64,000 nt of DNA from Chloroflexota bacterium (lineage in GTDB: Bacteria; Chloroflexota; Anaerolineae; JAAYZQ01): contig JAGVRI010000005.1 in the NCBI GenBank assembly GCA_018606645.1, positions 241,714 through 305,713 of the forward strand, in the 5' to 3' direction. The notes below the pieces were generated by a model, which did not search any database, was not told where the DNA came from, and saw only the letters and a program-made list of their open reading frames with translations. Of the stretch, positions 26,057 through 34,244 are shown piece by piece. The position numbers and the translations under genes are program-made. Within the stretch, counting starts at the first letter, position 1; the number at the start of each line of letters is the position of its first letter.

Positions 26057-26085
26057 TTGACTCGGTCATCACGATGTGATAAGAT
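26057..26085 (+). promoter_or_regulatory. Sigma-70 promoter for the receiver-rubrerythrin gene
   Basis: TTGACT (26057-26062), a 17-base spacer and TAAGAT (26080-26085). Transcription would begin near 26092, leaving a leader of about 100 bases that contains a small CCCCT/AGGGG hairpin at 26160-26172. Confidence 0.75.
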
Positions 26086-26193
26086 ATTTACAATCAGGAA
26101 GATAGGCGAATCTGCATCACTTTAACAGAACCTTAATAGTCCGATGCCATGCTCTTATGCCCCTCTAAGGGGAAAAGTTGTACGATCAGGAGC

Positions 26194-27126
26194 ATGGCAA
26201 CAGGGCATATTCTGGTGATCGAAGGCAATTGGCGCCTGCGGAAGGTGATCCGGGTAAATCTGGAAGCGATGGGCTGGCGCGTATGCGAGGCGGTCAGCCG
26301 CCCCCATAGTTTGCAGCGGCTGCGGGAACGCCGACCGGATTTGATCCTGTTGGACCTGGACCTGCCTGATGAGGAGGTGACCGATGCCATCTATGCTGCG
26401 CACCTTCTGGGCGAAGACCCACCAGTCCCCTTGGTCATCATGGCCGAAGAGCCACCCGGTCCGGGGTGGGTCCATCCAAGGGTGGTGGGGTATCTGCCCA
26501 AGCCCTTCCCCATCCGGGCACTCCTGGAGCAGGTGCGGAATGTATTGGACCCGGTACTCTCTCGTTCAAGGAGCGAGTCCGAGGATATGAGCCCATATCT
26601 TGAGTTTTGGAGGGAAAGACCGATGAAAGCGATGACCCGTGAGAATCTGCAAAGCGCTCTGGCGGGCGAGAGCCAGGCGCATGTCAAGTATCTGGCCTTT
26701 GCCGACAAGGCGGAAAAGGAAGGCAAGCCGAACATCGCTCGCCTGTTCCAGGCCATTGCCTTCGCCGAGCAGGTGCACGCCATCAATCATCTGAAAGAAC
26801 TGGGCGGTGTAGGCGATACGGTGGCCAATCTGGAAGCGGCCGTTCAGGGGGAGACGTTCGAGGTCGATGAAATGTACCCCGCCTACCTGGAGGTTGCCGA
26901 GGTGCAGGAGGAAAAGGGAGCGCATCGGAGTATGACCTATGCCATCGAGGCGGAAAAGATCCACGCCGGGTTGTATGCCCAGGCCAAGGAGGTGGCGGCG
27001 GCCGGAAAGGACCTGGAATTCGACCGGGTCTATATCTGTCCGGTGTGTGGCTTTACCCATATCGGTGAGCCGCCCGATCGCTGTCCGGTGTGCAACGCTC
27101 TGAAGAAAACGTTCAAAGTCTTCTGA
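26194..27126 (+). CDS. rbr: Receiver-like domain in frame with rubrerythrin (fusion or nested start)
   Basis: The 310-residue frame from ATG 26194 joins two domains without a stop. Residues 1 to about 120 are a response-regulator receiver fold: ILVIEGN where DD is usual, phosphoacceptor-like LLDLDLP (Asp near 52) and YLPKPF (Lys), but Ala in place of the Thr/Ser switch (VIMAEE). Residues 144-310 are a complete rubrerythrin: di-iron ligands in ESQAHVKYL and EQVHAINH, a second helix pair, and a C-terminal rubredoxin-like knuckle CPVCG...CPVC. A strong ribosome-binding site (GGAGGGAAAGACCG) precedes an internal ATG at 26623, so free 167-residue rubrerythrin is probably also made. Rubrerythrins reduce peroxide in anaerobes. 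Confidence 0.85.
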   Translation: MATGHILVIEGNWRLRKVIRVNLEAMGWRVCEAVSRPHSLQRLRERRPDLILLDLDLPDEEVTDAIYAAHLLGEDPPVPLVIMAEEPPGPGWVHPRVVGYLPKPFPIRALLEQVRNVLDPVLSRSRSESEDMSPYLEFWRERPMKAMTRENLQSALAGESQAHVKYLAFADKAEKEGKPNIARLFQAIAFAEQVHAINHLKELGGVGDTVANLEAAVQGETFEVDEMYPAYLEVAEVQEEKGAHRSMTYAIEAEKIHAGLYAQAKEVAAAGKDLEFDRVYICPVCGFTHIGEPPDRCPVCNALKKTFKVF

Positions 27127-27165
27127 GAGGCGCGGCTGCGCCATAGCTTCTATTCGCACGGGTGG

Positions 27166-28287
27166 ATGTTGATGCCATATATTTTTCCGTTTACGGCCAT
27201 TGTCGGCCAGGAAACGATGAAGACGGCGCTGATCTTGAATGCCATCAGCCCCAAGATCGGCGGCGTGTTGATCCGGGGCGAACGGGGCACGGCCAAGTCG
27301 ACGGCGGCTCGTGCCCTGGCTGCCTTGTTGCCCGAGATCGAGGTCGTCGCCGACTGTCCGTTCAACTGCGATCCGAACCGCCTGGAACGTCTGTGCGACC
27401 TGTGTCGGGAACGGGTGGATCGAGGCGAATCATTGCCGCGGAAGTGGCGCAAGACACGGTTTGTGGACCTTCCGGTCAGCGCTACCGAGGACCGGGTGGT
27501 GGGCACGCTCGACATTGAGGCGGCGATCAAGACCGGCCAGAAAAAGTTCGAGCCCGGCGTCCTGGCTGCCGCCAACCGGGGTCTGTTGTACGTGGATGAG
27601 GTGAACCTGTTGGACGATCACGTGGTGGACCTCTTGCTCGACTCGGCGGCAATGGGACGCAACGTGGTGGAACGAGAGGGGATCTCGTTCAGCCATCCGG
27701 CGCGGTTTATCCTGGTCGGCACGATGAACCCGGAGGAAGGCGAGCTGAGGCCGCAGTTGCTGGACCGCTTTGCCCTCTGCGTCGAAATCCGGGGCATTCG
27801 TGATCTCCAGGCGCGAGCGGAGATCCTGGAGCGCACCGTCCAGTTCGAAAGCGACCCGGAGGGGTTTCGCGCCGAGTGGGAGCCGTATGAGCAACAGCTC
27901 TCGCGCACCATTGCCCGAGCGCGGGAACTCTTGCCGACGGTGGAGTACCAGCCTTGCGATTTGTACACCATCGCCGAATTGACGTCCAAGTTTGAGGTGG
28001 ATGGACACCGCGCCGACATTGTCATTCTGAAGACCGGCCTGGCCCACGCCGCCCTGCGCCTGGCCCAAGATGGCGCTCATCCGGCGGCACCAACCCTGAC
28101 CGAACTGGATATCCTGGTCGCCGCCGAACTTGCCCTGCCTCATCGGCTGAAGCGCCTGCCTTTCCAGGAAACGGAAAACCGATTGGGTGAGCTCTCGAGT
28201 CGACTGGAGGAAGCTCGTCGCCAGGCGTCAAGCTCCAAGGCGCCGGCGGCGACCCTGGTCGAGCCTGACGCTGGAAAAAAAAAGTAA
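27166..28287 (+). CDS. chlI: Chelatase AAA+ subunit I (ChlI/BchI type), zero-frame product
   Basis: This 373-residue AAA+ ATPase has Walker A GERGTAKS near residue 39, Walker B LLYVDEVNLL near 144, and the MNPEEGELRPQLLDRF sensor segment near 188-203. Four Cys (DCPFNCD and LCDLC, near residues 64-86) could bind a metal. Such proteins drive Mg or Co insertion into tetrapyrroles together with a VWA subunit and a large ChlH/CobN subunit, absent here. The frame ends directly after nine A residues, which look like a -1 frameshift site leading into the D domain. The start is ATG 27166 or 27172. The I+D arrangement resembles the chlD-type genes of cobaltochelatase systems. Confidence 0.88.
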   Translation: MLMPYIFPFTAIVGQETMKTALILNAISPKIGGVLIRGERGTAKSTAARALAALLPEIEVVADCPFNCDPNRLERLCDLCRERVDRGESLPRKWRKTRFVDLPVSATEDRVVGTLDIEAAIKTGQKKFEPGVLAAANRGLLYVDEVNLLDDHVVDLLLDSAAMGRNVVEREGISFSHPARFILVGTMNPEEGELRPQLLDRFALCVEIRGIRDLQARAEILERTVQFESDPEGFRAEWEPYEQQLSRTIARARELLPTVEYQPCDLYTIAELTSKFEVDGHRADIVILKTGLAHAALRLAQDGAHPAAPTLTELDILVAAELALPHRLKRLPFQETENRLGELSSRLEEARRQASSSKAPAATLVEPDAGKKK

Positions 28288-28315
28288 CCACTGAGGACCA
28301 GACATCCCCTCCTCA
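28278..28315 (+). promoter_or_regulatory. Probable programmed -1 frameshift site (A_AAA_AAG plus stem-loop)
   Basis: The chlI frame reads GGA AAA AAA AAG TAA. The heptamer A AAA AAG ends at 28284; after a 7-base spacer, TGAGGA (28292-28297) can pair with TCCTCA (28310-28315). A -1 slip continues into GTA ACC ACT GAG and stays open to 29249, giving a 694-residue I+D protein. The same slippery type is established in chlD genes that make two cobaltochelatase subunits from one gene. Transcriptional slippage on the nine A residues is an alternative mechanism. Confidence 0.8.
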
Positions 28316-29249
28316 ACCTGGCGAACTGGACCTGGGCGGCGCCGGGATGCCGCTGAAGGGCCACACAGCCGATCCGCTGGGCCTGGGCGATGCCGACTCG
28401 GTAGAAATGATTGTCCCTCTCGGTGAGGTGTTCAAGCCCCGCCGGGTCGAATCGCCCATGGACCGTCTGACGCGGCACACCGCCGGCAAGCGGTCCACCA
28501 CCCGCACCCACCGCAAACGAGGCCGGTATATCCAGGCCCGACCGACGAACGGTGACCTGAGCGACATCGCGCTGGATGCGACCATCCGCCAGGCGGCGCT
28601 CCACCAGGCCGAGCGGGACCATGAACCGGGCACGCTGACCATTCTACCGGAGGATGCTCAGAAAAAGGTCCGCGTCCGCCGGGCCTCGAACCTGATCCTC
28701 TTTGTGGTGGACGCCAGTTGGAGCATGGCCGGCGCCCAACGGATGGAGGCGACCAAAGGAGCGATCATGTCGCTGCTGATTGACGCCTACCAGAAACGCG
28801 ACCGGGTAGGGCTGGTCGTTTTTCAACGAGAAGAGGCACGGTTGGTGCTGCCCTTTACTTCGAGCGTTGAGCTGGCCCAGAAGGCGCTTCGTCATCTGCC
28901 GGTTGGCGGCAAGACCCCCCTTTCGGCCGGGCTGTTGATGGCCTACCGCGTCTTTCGCCGAGAACTGCGCCTGTGGCCGGAGGCGATGCCCCTGCTGATT
29001 CTACTCACCGACGGCGCGGGCAATGTGTCTATCACCGAGACCCCCCCACTGGAAGAAGCGCACAAGATCGCTGACCTGATCCGCAAGAGCCGCATCCACT
29101 CGGTGGTCATCAACATGGAGCACGAGGCGTACGACCGGGGGTTGGCCCAGAACCTGGCGCGGGCGCTGGGCGGCCCATGCTACTGTCTGGCCGAACTGAA
29201 GGCGGCCGAGCTGTACCGAACGGTGCGGGACGAGCTGGAAGGCCAGTAA
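28284..29249 (+). CDS. chlD: Chelatase subunit D domain (VWA), reached by -1 frameshift
   Basis: The frame contributes 321 residues after the slip: a Pro-rich linker, a basic segment (STTRTHRKRGRY), then a von Willebrand A domain with a complete MIDAS (DASWSMAG, a Thr in GKTPLS, LTDGAG). The first in-frame ATG, at 28347, has no ribosome-binding site (GGGCGGCGCCGGG precedes it), so independent initiation is unlikely. The VWA subunit bridges the AAA+ ring to the large chelatase subunit. Because frame zero stops exactly at the slip, the gene can yield both free I subunit and fused I-D. No large subunit is encoded nearby. Confidence 0.85.
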   Translation, partial: VTTEDQTSPPQPGELDLGGAGMPLKGHTADPLGLGDADSVEMIVPLGEVFKPRRVESPMDRLTRHTAGKRSTTRTHRKRGRYIQARPTNGDLSDIALDATIRQAALHQAERDHEPGTLTILPEDAQKKVRVRRASNLILFVVDASWSMAGAQRMEATKGAIMSLLIDAYQKRDRVGLVVFQREEARLVLPFTSSVELAQKALRHLPVGGKTPLSAGLLMAYRVFRRELRLWPEAMPLLILLTDGAGNVSITETPPLEEAHKIADLIRKSRIHSVVINMEHEAYDRGLAQNLARALGGPCYCLAELKAAELYRTVRDELEGQ

Positions 29250-29274
29250 TCCTGTGCATCACCGTCCCCAAGAT

Positions 29275-29326
29275 TTGACAAACAGAGATCTGTTAGGTAC
29301 AATCATGCAAAATTTTGAATATTCAA
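29275..29326 (+). promoter_or_regulatory. Sigma-70 promoter with two palindromic operator candidates
   Basis: TTGACA (29275-29280), 17 bases and TACAAT (29298-29303). The spacer contains AACAGA-GA-TCTGTT (29281-29294), and TTGAATATTCAA, a perfect 12-base palindrome, lies at 29315-29326 just after the start point. Either or both could be bound by the ArsR protein encoded at 29340. TTGAAT/ATTCAA-like half sites are common among ArsR operators. Confidence 0.75.
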
Positions 29327-29339
29327 GGAAGGGCATAGA

Positions 29340-29705
29340 TTGGTCAGGAATGACGGGTATGATAAAGAAGCCCAGCTTTTTCAGGCGCTTGCACACCCGG
29401 TGCGGCTGCAGATTCTGGACATTCTGGCGCGGCAAGAAGCCTGTGTCTGCCACCTGACGGCGGTTCTGGGGCAACGGCAACCCTATGTGTCGCAGCAACT
29501 GGCTGCACTGCGGCAGGCGGGGCTGGTGGCCGACCGCCGGGAGGGGACGCTCATTTACTATCGGCTGGCCGATGACCGATTGGCGGAGTTGCTGGATCAG
29601 GGCAAGGCGTTAGCCCAAGCCTTTCATGGCCGGATCCTGACTTTCCCGCCGCTTCCGGTCGGCGTTCTGGACAACTGTCCTTGCCCTCGGTGCCAGGCTG
29701 CATGA
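29340..29705 (+). CDS. arsR: ArsR-family metalloregulatory repressor
   Basis: This 121-residue winged-helix protein starts at TTG 29340, positioned by AAGGAAGGG. The CVCHL motif (near residues 34-38, ahead of the recognition helix LGQRQPYVSQQL) is the alpha-3 As(III)/Sb(III)-binding site of classical ArsR. A second Cys group, CPCPRC, ends the protein and may add a ligand. It is first in the metalloid-resistance island and sits directly behind a promoter with palindromes, so autorepression is likely. Confidence 0.88.
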   Translation: MVRNDGYDKEAQLFQALAHPVRLQILDILARQEACVCHLTAVLGQRQPYVSQQLAALRQAGLVADRREGTLIYYRLADDRLAELLDQGKALAQAFHGRILTFPPLPVGVLDNCPCPRCQAA

Positions 29706-29770
29706 TTTCTCAATCTGAATACGCAATGATGCGGATATCATATCAAAATTGAATCAACGGGGACGCCAAA

Positions 29771-31249
29771 ATGGATCTCGGATCGTGGTTGACAAAACTG
29801 GTGCAGGGCGGTCTGGGCAATCTGGCTGCCTATCTCGCTGCCCATGTCTTGCTCTGTCTGCTGCCGGCCTTTTTCATCGCCGGGGCGCTGGCGGCGCTGA
29901 TCCCAAAGGAAGCGATCACCCGCTTTCTGGGCCGGACGGCGCCCAAGTATATCTCGTATCCAGCCGCCGCCGCGGCTGGCTCGATCCTGGCGGTGTGCTC
30001 CTGCACCATCGTGCCTCTGTTTGCCGGCATCTACAAAAAGGGGGCAGGACTGGGGCCGGCCATCACCTTTCTCTTCTTTGCGCCGGCAGCCAATATCCTA
30101 GCCCTGGCCTATACCGGTGTGGCCATCGGCATGGACCTGGCCATTGCCCGGCTGGTGTTGTCGCTGACCTTCGGCGTCGGTATCGGGATGATCATGGCCC
30201 TCATCTTCCGCCGCGAGGACGTCCGCCACGATGAGGCGACCAACGACCCCTTTGCGGTCAAGGGTCGGGTACCCGCCCCGAACTGGGTCTTTGTGGTGCT
30301 GCTGGTGGCGTTGCTCCTGAGCGGCACGCTAAAGTTACCGGTGCTGCTCAATAGCTATGCGCAGGTCACGCTTCCGTTCAGTGGCGCGGACAACTTGCAG
30401 GGCATTCTCAACCGGATCGTACCCTTTGATGCCAGCAAGGGAGAAGAAGGGGTCAGCGTCCAGGGATTGATTCTCATCGGGTTGCTGATCCTGATCGGGA
30501 TCAGCGCCTGGTTTGGGTTGAACCAGGTGGATGAGAAGTTCAGCCGGTGGACGTGGGTGACGCTGGGGTTGATTGTAGTGACGTTGCTGGTGGCTTCGAC
30601 CGGCATGGAGGCGACCGCCGCCGGGTTCGAGGTCCGCTTCCTTGGCAAGTCTCTTGCCGTGGCCGCCGCGCTGCTGGCCTTGGGCTATGTGGCGCGCAGA
30701 CACCTGGCAGCGCACCAGGTCCAGGAATGGCTGTGGGAGTCATGGCGCTTTATCAAGCAGATCTTTCCGCTGCTGGTCGTCGGTGTCTTTGGGGTAGGCG
30801 TCATCCGCCAGCTCATCAAGCCGGAGTGGATCGAAGCGTTGGCCGGAAGGAACAATCTCCCGGGTGCGCTGGCCGGCGTGGCCTTTGGCGTGTTCATGTA
30901 CTTTCCTACTCTGGTCGAGGTGCCGATCGCCAATATGTTCCTGGGGCTGGGGATGCACCCGGGACCGCTGTTGGCCTACCTGATGGCCGACCCGGAGCTG
31001 AGCCTGCAGAGCATCCTGATGATCTCGGTGATCATCGGTCGGCTCAAGACGTGGGTGTACGTCTTCTGGGTGGCCCTGTTCAGCACCATTGCCGGGTTGC
31101 TGTATGGCCTGTGGAAGGATGGGACGAGCCTGGGGTGGATTGCGCTCTACCTGGCCGGCTTTATCGCCGTGCTGGCGGTCAGCCTGGCTCTGCTGGAGCG
31201 GCGCAACCGACGGGTGATGGTCCACGCCGAGGCCCATGGCGGAGAATAG
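29771..31249 (+). CDS. ArsP/YraQ-type permease (DUF318)
   Basis: This 492-residue membrane protein has about ten predicted helices. The AVCSCTIVPLFAGIYKKG segment near residues 74-91 and TFLFFAPAANILA near 99 are hallmarks of the DUF318 permease family, which includes ArsP exporters of trivalent organoarsenicals. The second half repeats the fold around FGVFMYFPTLVEVPIANMFL near residue 375. The arrangement arsR - permease - CxxC protein - arsR is typical of metalloid loci. The transported species (methylarsenite, another metalloid or a thiol conjugate) is not determinable here. Confidence 0.85.
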   Translation: MDLGSWLTKLVQGGLGNLAAYLAAHVLLCLLPAFFIAGALAALIPKEAITRFLGRTAPKYISYPAAAAAGSILAVCSCTIVPLFAGIYKKGAGLGPAITFLFFAPAANILALAYTGVAIGMDLAIARLVLSLTFGVGIGMIMALIFRREDVRHDEATNDPFAVKGRVPAPNWVFVVLLVALLLSGTLKLPVLLNSYAQVTLPFSGADNLQGILNRIVPFDASKGEEGVSVQGLILIGLLILIGISAWFGLNQVDEKFSRWTWVTLGLIVVTLLVASTGMEATAAGFEVRFLGKSLAVAAALLALGYVARRHLAAHQVQEWLWESWRFIKQIFPLLVVGVFGVGVIRQLIKPEWIEALAGRNNLPGALAGVAFGVFMYFPTLVEVPIANMFLGLGMHPGPLLAYLMADPELSLQSILMISVIIGRLKTWVYVFWVALFSTIAGLLYGLWKDGTSLGWIALYLAGFIAVLAVSLALLERRNRRVMVHAEAHGGE

Positions 31250-31317
31250 GCGGTATCTGGCTGCCCTGGTGGCGGGTCATGATAGATTCCAAATTTTAGC
31301 ATAAGGAGGCTTGCACG

Positions 31318-31575
31318 ATGGACATCAAAGTATTGGGACCTGGCTGTCCGAACTGTCAACGGCTGGAGCGGATCGTGCGCGAGGCGGTCCAGGAGATGGG
31401 GATGGAGGCCACGATTAGCAAGGTGACCGACATGCGGCAAATCATGTCCTATGATATCGTGGGCACACCTGGGCTGGTGATCAACGGCAAGGTGGTGAGT
31501 TCCGGGCGCATCCCGAGCAAGGCCGAGGTAACGACCTGGCTGGCGAATGCGGCCATGGCCGAGAGCGGCTCGTAG
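31318..31575 (+). CDS. Small thioredoxin-fold redox protein (CPNC active site)
   Basis: This 85-residue thioredoxin-fold protein has CPNC at residues 10-13 (GPGCPNCQRLER) and a cis-Pro loop at VGTPGLVING near residue 48. AAGGAGG lies 8 bases ahead of the ATG. This family (redox-active disulfide protein 2 / TM0996-like) commonly accompanies DUF318 permeases in arsenic loci and may reduce the metalloid or the permease cysteines. It is cytosolic, with no signal peptide. Confidence 0.88.
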   Translation: MDIKVLGPGCPNCQRLERIVREAVQEMGMEATISKVTDMRQIMSYDIVGTPGLVINGKVVSSGRIPSKAEVTTWLANAAMAESGS

Positions 31576-31662
31576 GCAGTCGAGGCAGGACATGATGGAT
31601 TCGCTCTGATGGGCTGTATCTGCGTGAATGCGCGTCCTGCCGTCGGATGTTCGAGGCGGGAT

Positions 31663-31998
31663 GTGAAGAACCAAACCGGTTCGTATCGGGAGATGGCGCA
31701 GTTGTTCCGTCTTCTCTGCCACCCGGCGCGGCTGTGCATCCTGGATGCAATGCGTCGGCGGGAAGAGGTGTGCGTCTGTCACCTACAGACGGTGCTCAAA
31801 CAGCGCCAGCCGTATATCTCGCAGCAGTTACGCGCGCTGAAGGATGCTGGCGTGGTGGATAGCCGCCGCGAGGGATTGTACATCTACTACCGGCTGAGCA
31901 ACCCGCGCGTGGTGCAGGCATTGGATGTGATGCTGGGACCAGCGGGTCAACCTCGCCATCATCCCGAATGCACCTGCCCGCAGTGCCGGCGGGAATAA
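31663..31998 (+). CDS. arsR: ArsR-family metalloregulatory repressor, second copy
   Basis: This protein of about 111 residues is a paralogue of the ArsR at 29340, with the same metal site (VCVCHL) and recognition helix KQRQPYISQQL. Its C-terminus TCPQC also carries a Cys pair. A GTG start at 31663, preceded by GAGGCGGG, gives an N-terminus matching the paralogue; the ATG at 31609 would add 18 residues and lies within an inverted repeat (GGCAGGAC at 31584-31591, GTCCTGCC at 31634-31641). It may control the downstream UspA and ACR3 genes. Confidence 0.82.
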   Translation: MKNQTGSYREMAQLFRLLCHPARLCILDAMRRREEVCVCHLQTVLKQRQPYISQQLRALKDAGVVDSRREGLYIYYRLSNPRVVQALDVMLGPAGQPRHHPECTCPQCRRE

Positions 31999-32012
31999 CC
32001 AGCAGGGGGTTC

Positions 32013-32912
32013 ATGTTTGCGCGGGTGCTCTTTCCGACTGACTTTTCGGCCTACGCCAACGCGGTTTTTGCCTGTTTGCCGGAACTCAAAGCGGCCGGCA
32101 TGGCTGTCGTCGTGCTGCTGGTCACCATCCGTGGGAGTGACGTACCCCTTCCCGAGACGGTGAATCGGGAGAGCTTGGAACGGGTGCGCTGGAGTGCTGA
32201 AGAGCAGTTGTACATCGCGCGGATGGCGCTGGAAGGCCAGGGACTGCGGGTGATTAGCCGGGTTGAATACGGCTCTCCGGCGGCGCAAATCGTGCGGGTG
32301 GCCGAGGAGGAACGGGTGGATCTGATTGCCATGGGGGCGCAGGGCAAGACGGTGGCCCAGGAGCTGCTGTTGGGCAGTGTGGCTCACGAGGTGGTGCGTC
32401 GCGCCTCCGTGCCGGTGCTGATCCAGAAATTTGACGTAGTGCGAAAGCTGGGACACGTCGAATGCCGGCGGGTATGCGCCAGTATGTTCAAGCGTGTGCT
32501 GCACCCGACCGACTTTTCCGAGTGTGCGGATGCGGCGTTTCAGATCGTCAAGCGGCTCAAAGCTGTCGGTACGGAGGAGGTGATCCTGTTGCATGTGCAG
32601 GATGAGCGGGTGATGACGCACCGGCCGGCCGAGCAGATCGCCGCCTTTGATCAAGAAGATATGCGCCGACTAGAGCGGATGAGGCGCGATCTGCTGTTGT
32701 ACGGGCTGCCCAGCCAGGTGATGATCCGGCATGGCATGCCTTTCCGTGAGGTGTTGAACGTTGCCGATGAGCAGGATGCATGTCTGATCGTCCTTGGCTC
32801 GCAGGGCCGTAGCGCCTTGCAGGAATTACTGACCGGCAGCACCCTCGACAACGTCGTGCGCCTCAGTCGCCAACCGGTGCTGGTGGTACGGCCACGCCGG
32901 GAAGGTGTTTAG
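32013..32912 (+). CDS. Tandem UspA-domain universal stress protein
   Basis: This 299-residue protein has two Usp domains. Each carries the ATP-binding pattern G-x2-G-x9-[18 protein letters not shown] in the first and [15 protein letters not shown] in the second, so both probably bind ATP. Each domain opens with a VLFPTDFS or VLHPTDFS strand. The start at ATG 32013 follows CAGGGGG. It lies 14 bases after arsR2 and before the arsenite exporter, indicating co-induction with metalloid stress. Confidence 0.88.
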   Translation: MFARVLFPTDFSAYANAVFACLPELKAAGMAVVVLLVTIRGSDVPLPETVNRESLERVRWSAEEQLYIARMALEGQGLRVISRVEYGSPAAQIVRVAEEERVDLIAMGAQGKTVAQELLLGSVAHEVVRRASVPVLIQKFDVVRKLGHVECRRVCASMFKRVLHPTDFSECADAAFQIVKRLKAVGTEEVILLHVQDERVMTHRPAEQIAAFDQEDMRRLERMRRDLLLYGLPSQVMIRHGMPFREVLNVADEQDACLIVLGSQGRSALQELLTGSTLDNVVRLSRQPVLVVRPRREGV

Positions 32913-32992
32913 AAATCGAGGTCGCGAGGGCTTACTGTCTTCGGACTACAATGGAGTTCACAAATAATCTGAGCAATAAGGAGGATTCAACA

Positions 32993-34108
32993 ATGTCTCA
33001 AACGGTAGCAACTGCATCGGCCGGCAGCGCCGGCGTTGTCAAACGGCTGTCGATCCTGGACCGCTTTTTGACGCTGTGGATCTTTGGCGCCATGGCCGTG
33101 GGTGTCGGGCTGGGGTACCTCTTCCCGACCGCCGTCCACACGCTCAATGAGGCTGCCTCGGTGGGGACGACCAACATCCCCATCGCCATCGGGCTGATCT
33201 TGATGATGTACCCGCCCTTTGCCAAGGTGCGCTATGAGCAGTTGGGCCAGGCCTTCCGCGACATCCGGGTGTTGATCCTGTCGCTGGTGCAGAACTGGGT
33301 GATCGGGCCGATCCTGATGTTCATCCTGGCGGTCCTGTTTCTGCACAACTACCCGGAGTACATGATGGGCCTGATCATGATTGGCTTGGCGCGGTGCATC
33401 GCCATGGTCATTGTCTGGAACGACCTGGCGCAGGGCGACCGGGAGTACGCGGCCGGACTGGTGGCGTTCAACAGTATCTTCCAGGTGCTGTTCTACAGTG
33501 TCTACGCCTGGTTCTTTATCACCGTGTTGCCGCCGCTGTTGGGCTTGAAGGGCAGTGTGGTGCAGGTCAGCATCGGCCAGATCGCCCAGAGTGTGTTCAT
33601 CTATCTGGGCATTCCCATGATCGCCGGTTTTCTGACCCGCTTCTTGTTGCTGCGGGCCCGGGGCCGGGAGTGGTACGAGACCAAGTTTATCCCCCGACTC
33701 AGCCCGTTGACGCTGATTGCGCTGTTGTTCACTATCGTCGTCATGTTCAGCCTGAAGGGGGAGCTGATCGTAAGCATTCCGCTGGACGTAGTGCGGATTG
33801 CGGTGCCGCTGCTCTTTTACTTTGTGTTGATGTTCCTGGTGAGCTTCTGGATGGGCCGTCGCATTGGGGCCGACTATGCCAAAACGACGACTGTTGCCTT
33901 TACGGCCGCCAGCAACAACTTTGAACTGGCGATTGCCGTGGCGGTGGCGGTCTTTGGGCTGGCGTCGGGTCAGGCGTTCGCGGCGGTGATCGGGCCGCTG
34001 GTGGAGGTGCCGGTGATGATCGGGCTGGTGAATGTGGCCTTTTTCTTCCGGCGCCGCTATTATCGGCATGAACTGGAGGCTGCCCGGGCTGGCGTGGCGA
34101 AGGCATGA
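32993..34108 (+). CDS. acr3: ACR3-family arsenite efflux permease
   Basis: This 371-residue, ten-helix transporter of the Acr3/ArsB (bile-acid/arsenite) family has the conserved Cys segment [19 protein letters not shown] near residues 130-148 and the helix-9 motif [23 protein letters not shown] places the start at ATG 32993; an upstream ATG at 32951 is less likely. It exports As(III) using the proton gradient. A C-terminal arginine cluster RRRYYR precedes the end. It is the final gene of the metalloid island, followed by two strong hairpins. Confidence 0.93.
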   Translation: MSQTVATASAGSAGVVKRLSILDRFLTLWIFGAMAVGVGLGYLFPTAVHTLNEAASVGTTNIPIAIGLILMMYPPFAKVRYEQLGQAFRDIRVLILSLVQNWVIGPILMFILAVLFLHNYPEYMMGLIMIGLARCIAMVIVWNDLAQGDREYAAGLVAFNSIFQVLFYSVYAWFFITVLPPLLGLKGSVVQVSIGQIAQSVFIYLGIPMIAGFLTRFLLLRARGREWYETKFIPRLSPLTLIALLFTIVVMFSLKGELIVSIPLDVVRIAVPLLFYFVLMFLVSFWMGRRIGADYAKTTTVAFTAASNNFELAIAVAVAVFGLASGQAFAAVIGPLVEVPVMIGLVNVAFFFRRRYYRHELEAARAGVAKA

Positions 34109-34122
34109 GCTGGCTATCTGGC

Positions 34123-34180
34123 GGACGAGCAACGGCGCTCGTCCCTGGTGCTGGTGAGGCCGGGTGATCCCGGCCTCACC
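34123..34180. terminator. Double hairpin terminator region
   Basis: GGACGAGC/GCTCGTCC (34123-34130 with 34137-34144) and GGTGAGGCCGGG/CCCGGCCTCACC (34153-34164 with 34169-34180) are two perfect stems 15 bases after the acr3 stop. Neither has a T tract. Confidence 0.6.
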
Positions 34181-34244
34181 GGAAAAGAAGCGACATTAAG
34201 CATTACCACACGCTACAGCCTGATCGATCGGATAGGGAGACGGA

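Noticed and set aside
28347-28349. Independent start codon for the D subunit
   Set aside because: No ribosome-binding site precedes it, and the same frame is open back through the A run, so frameshift entry fits better.
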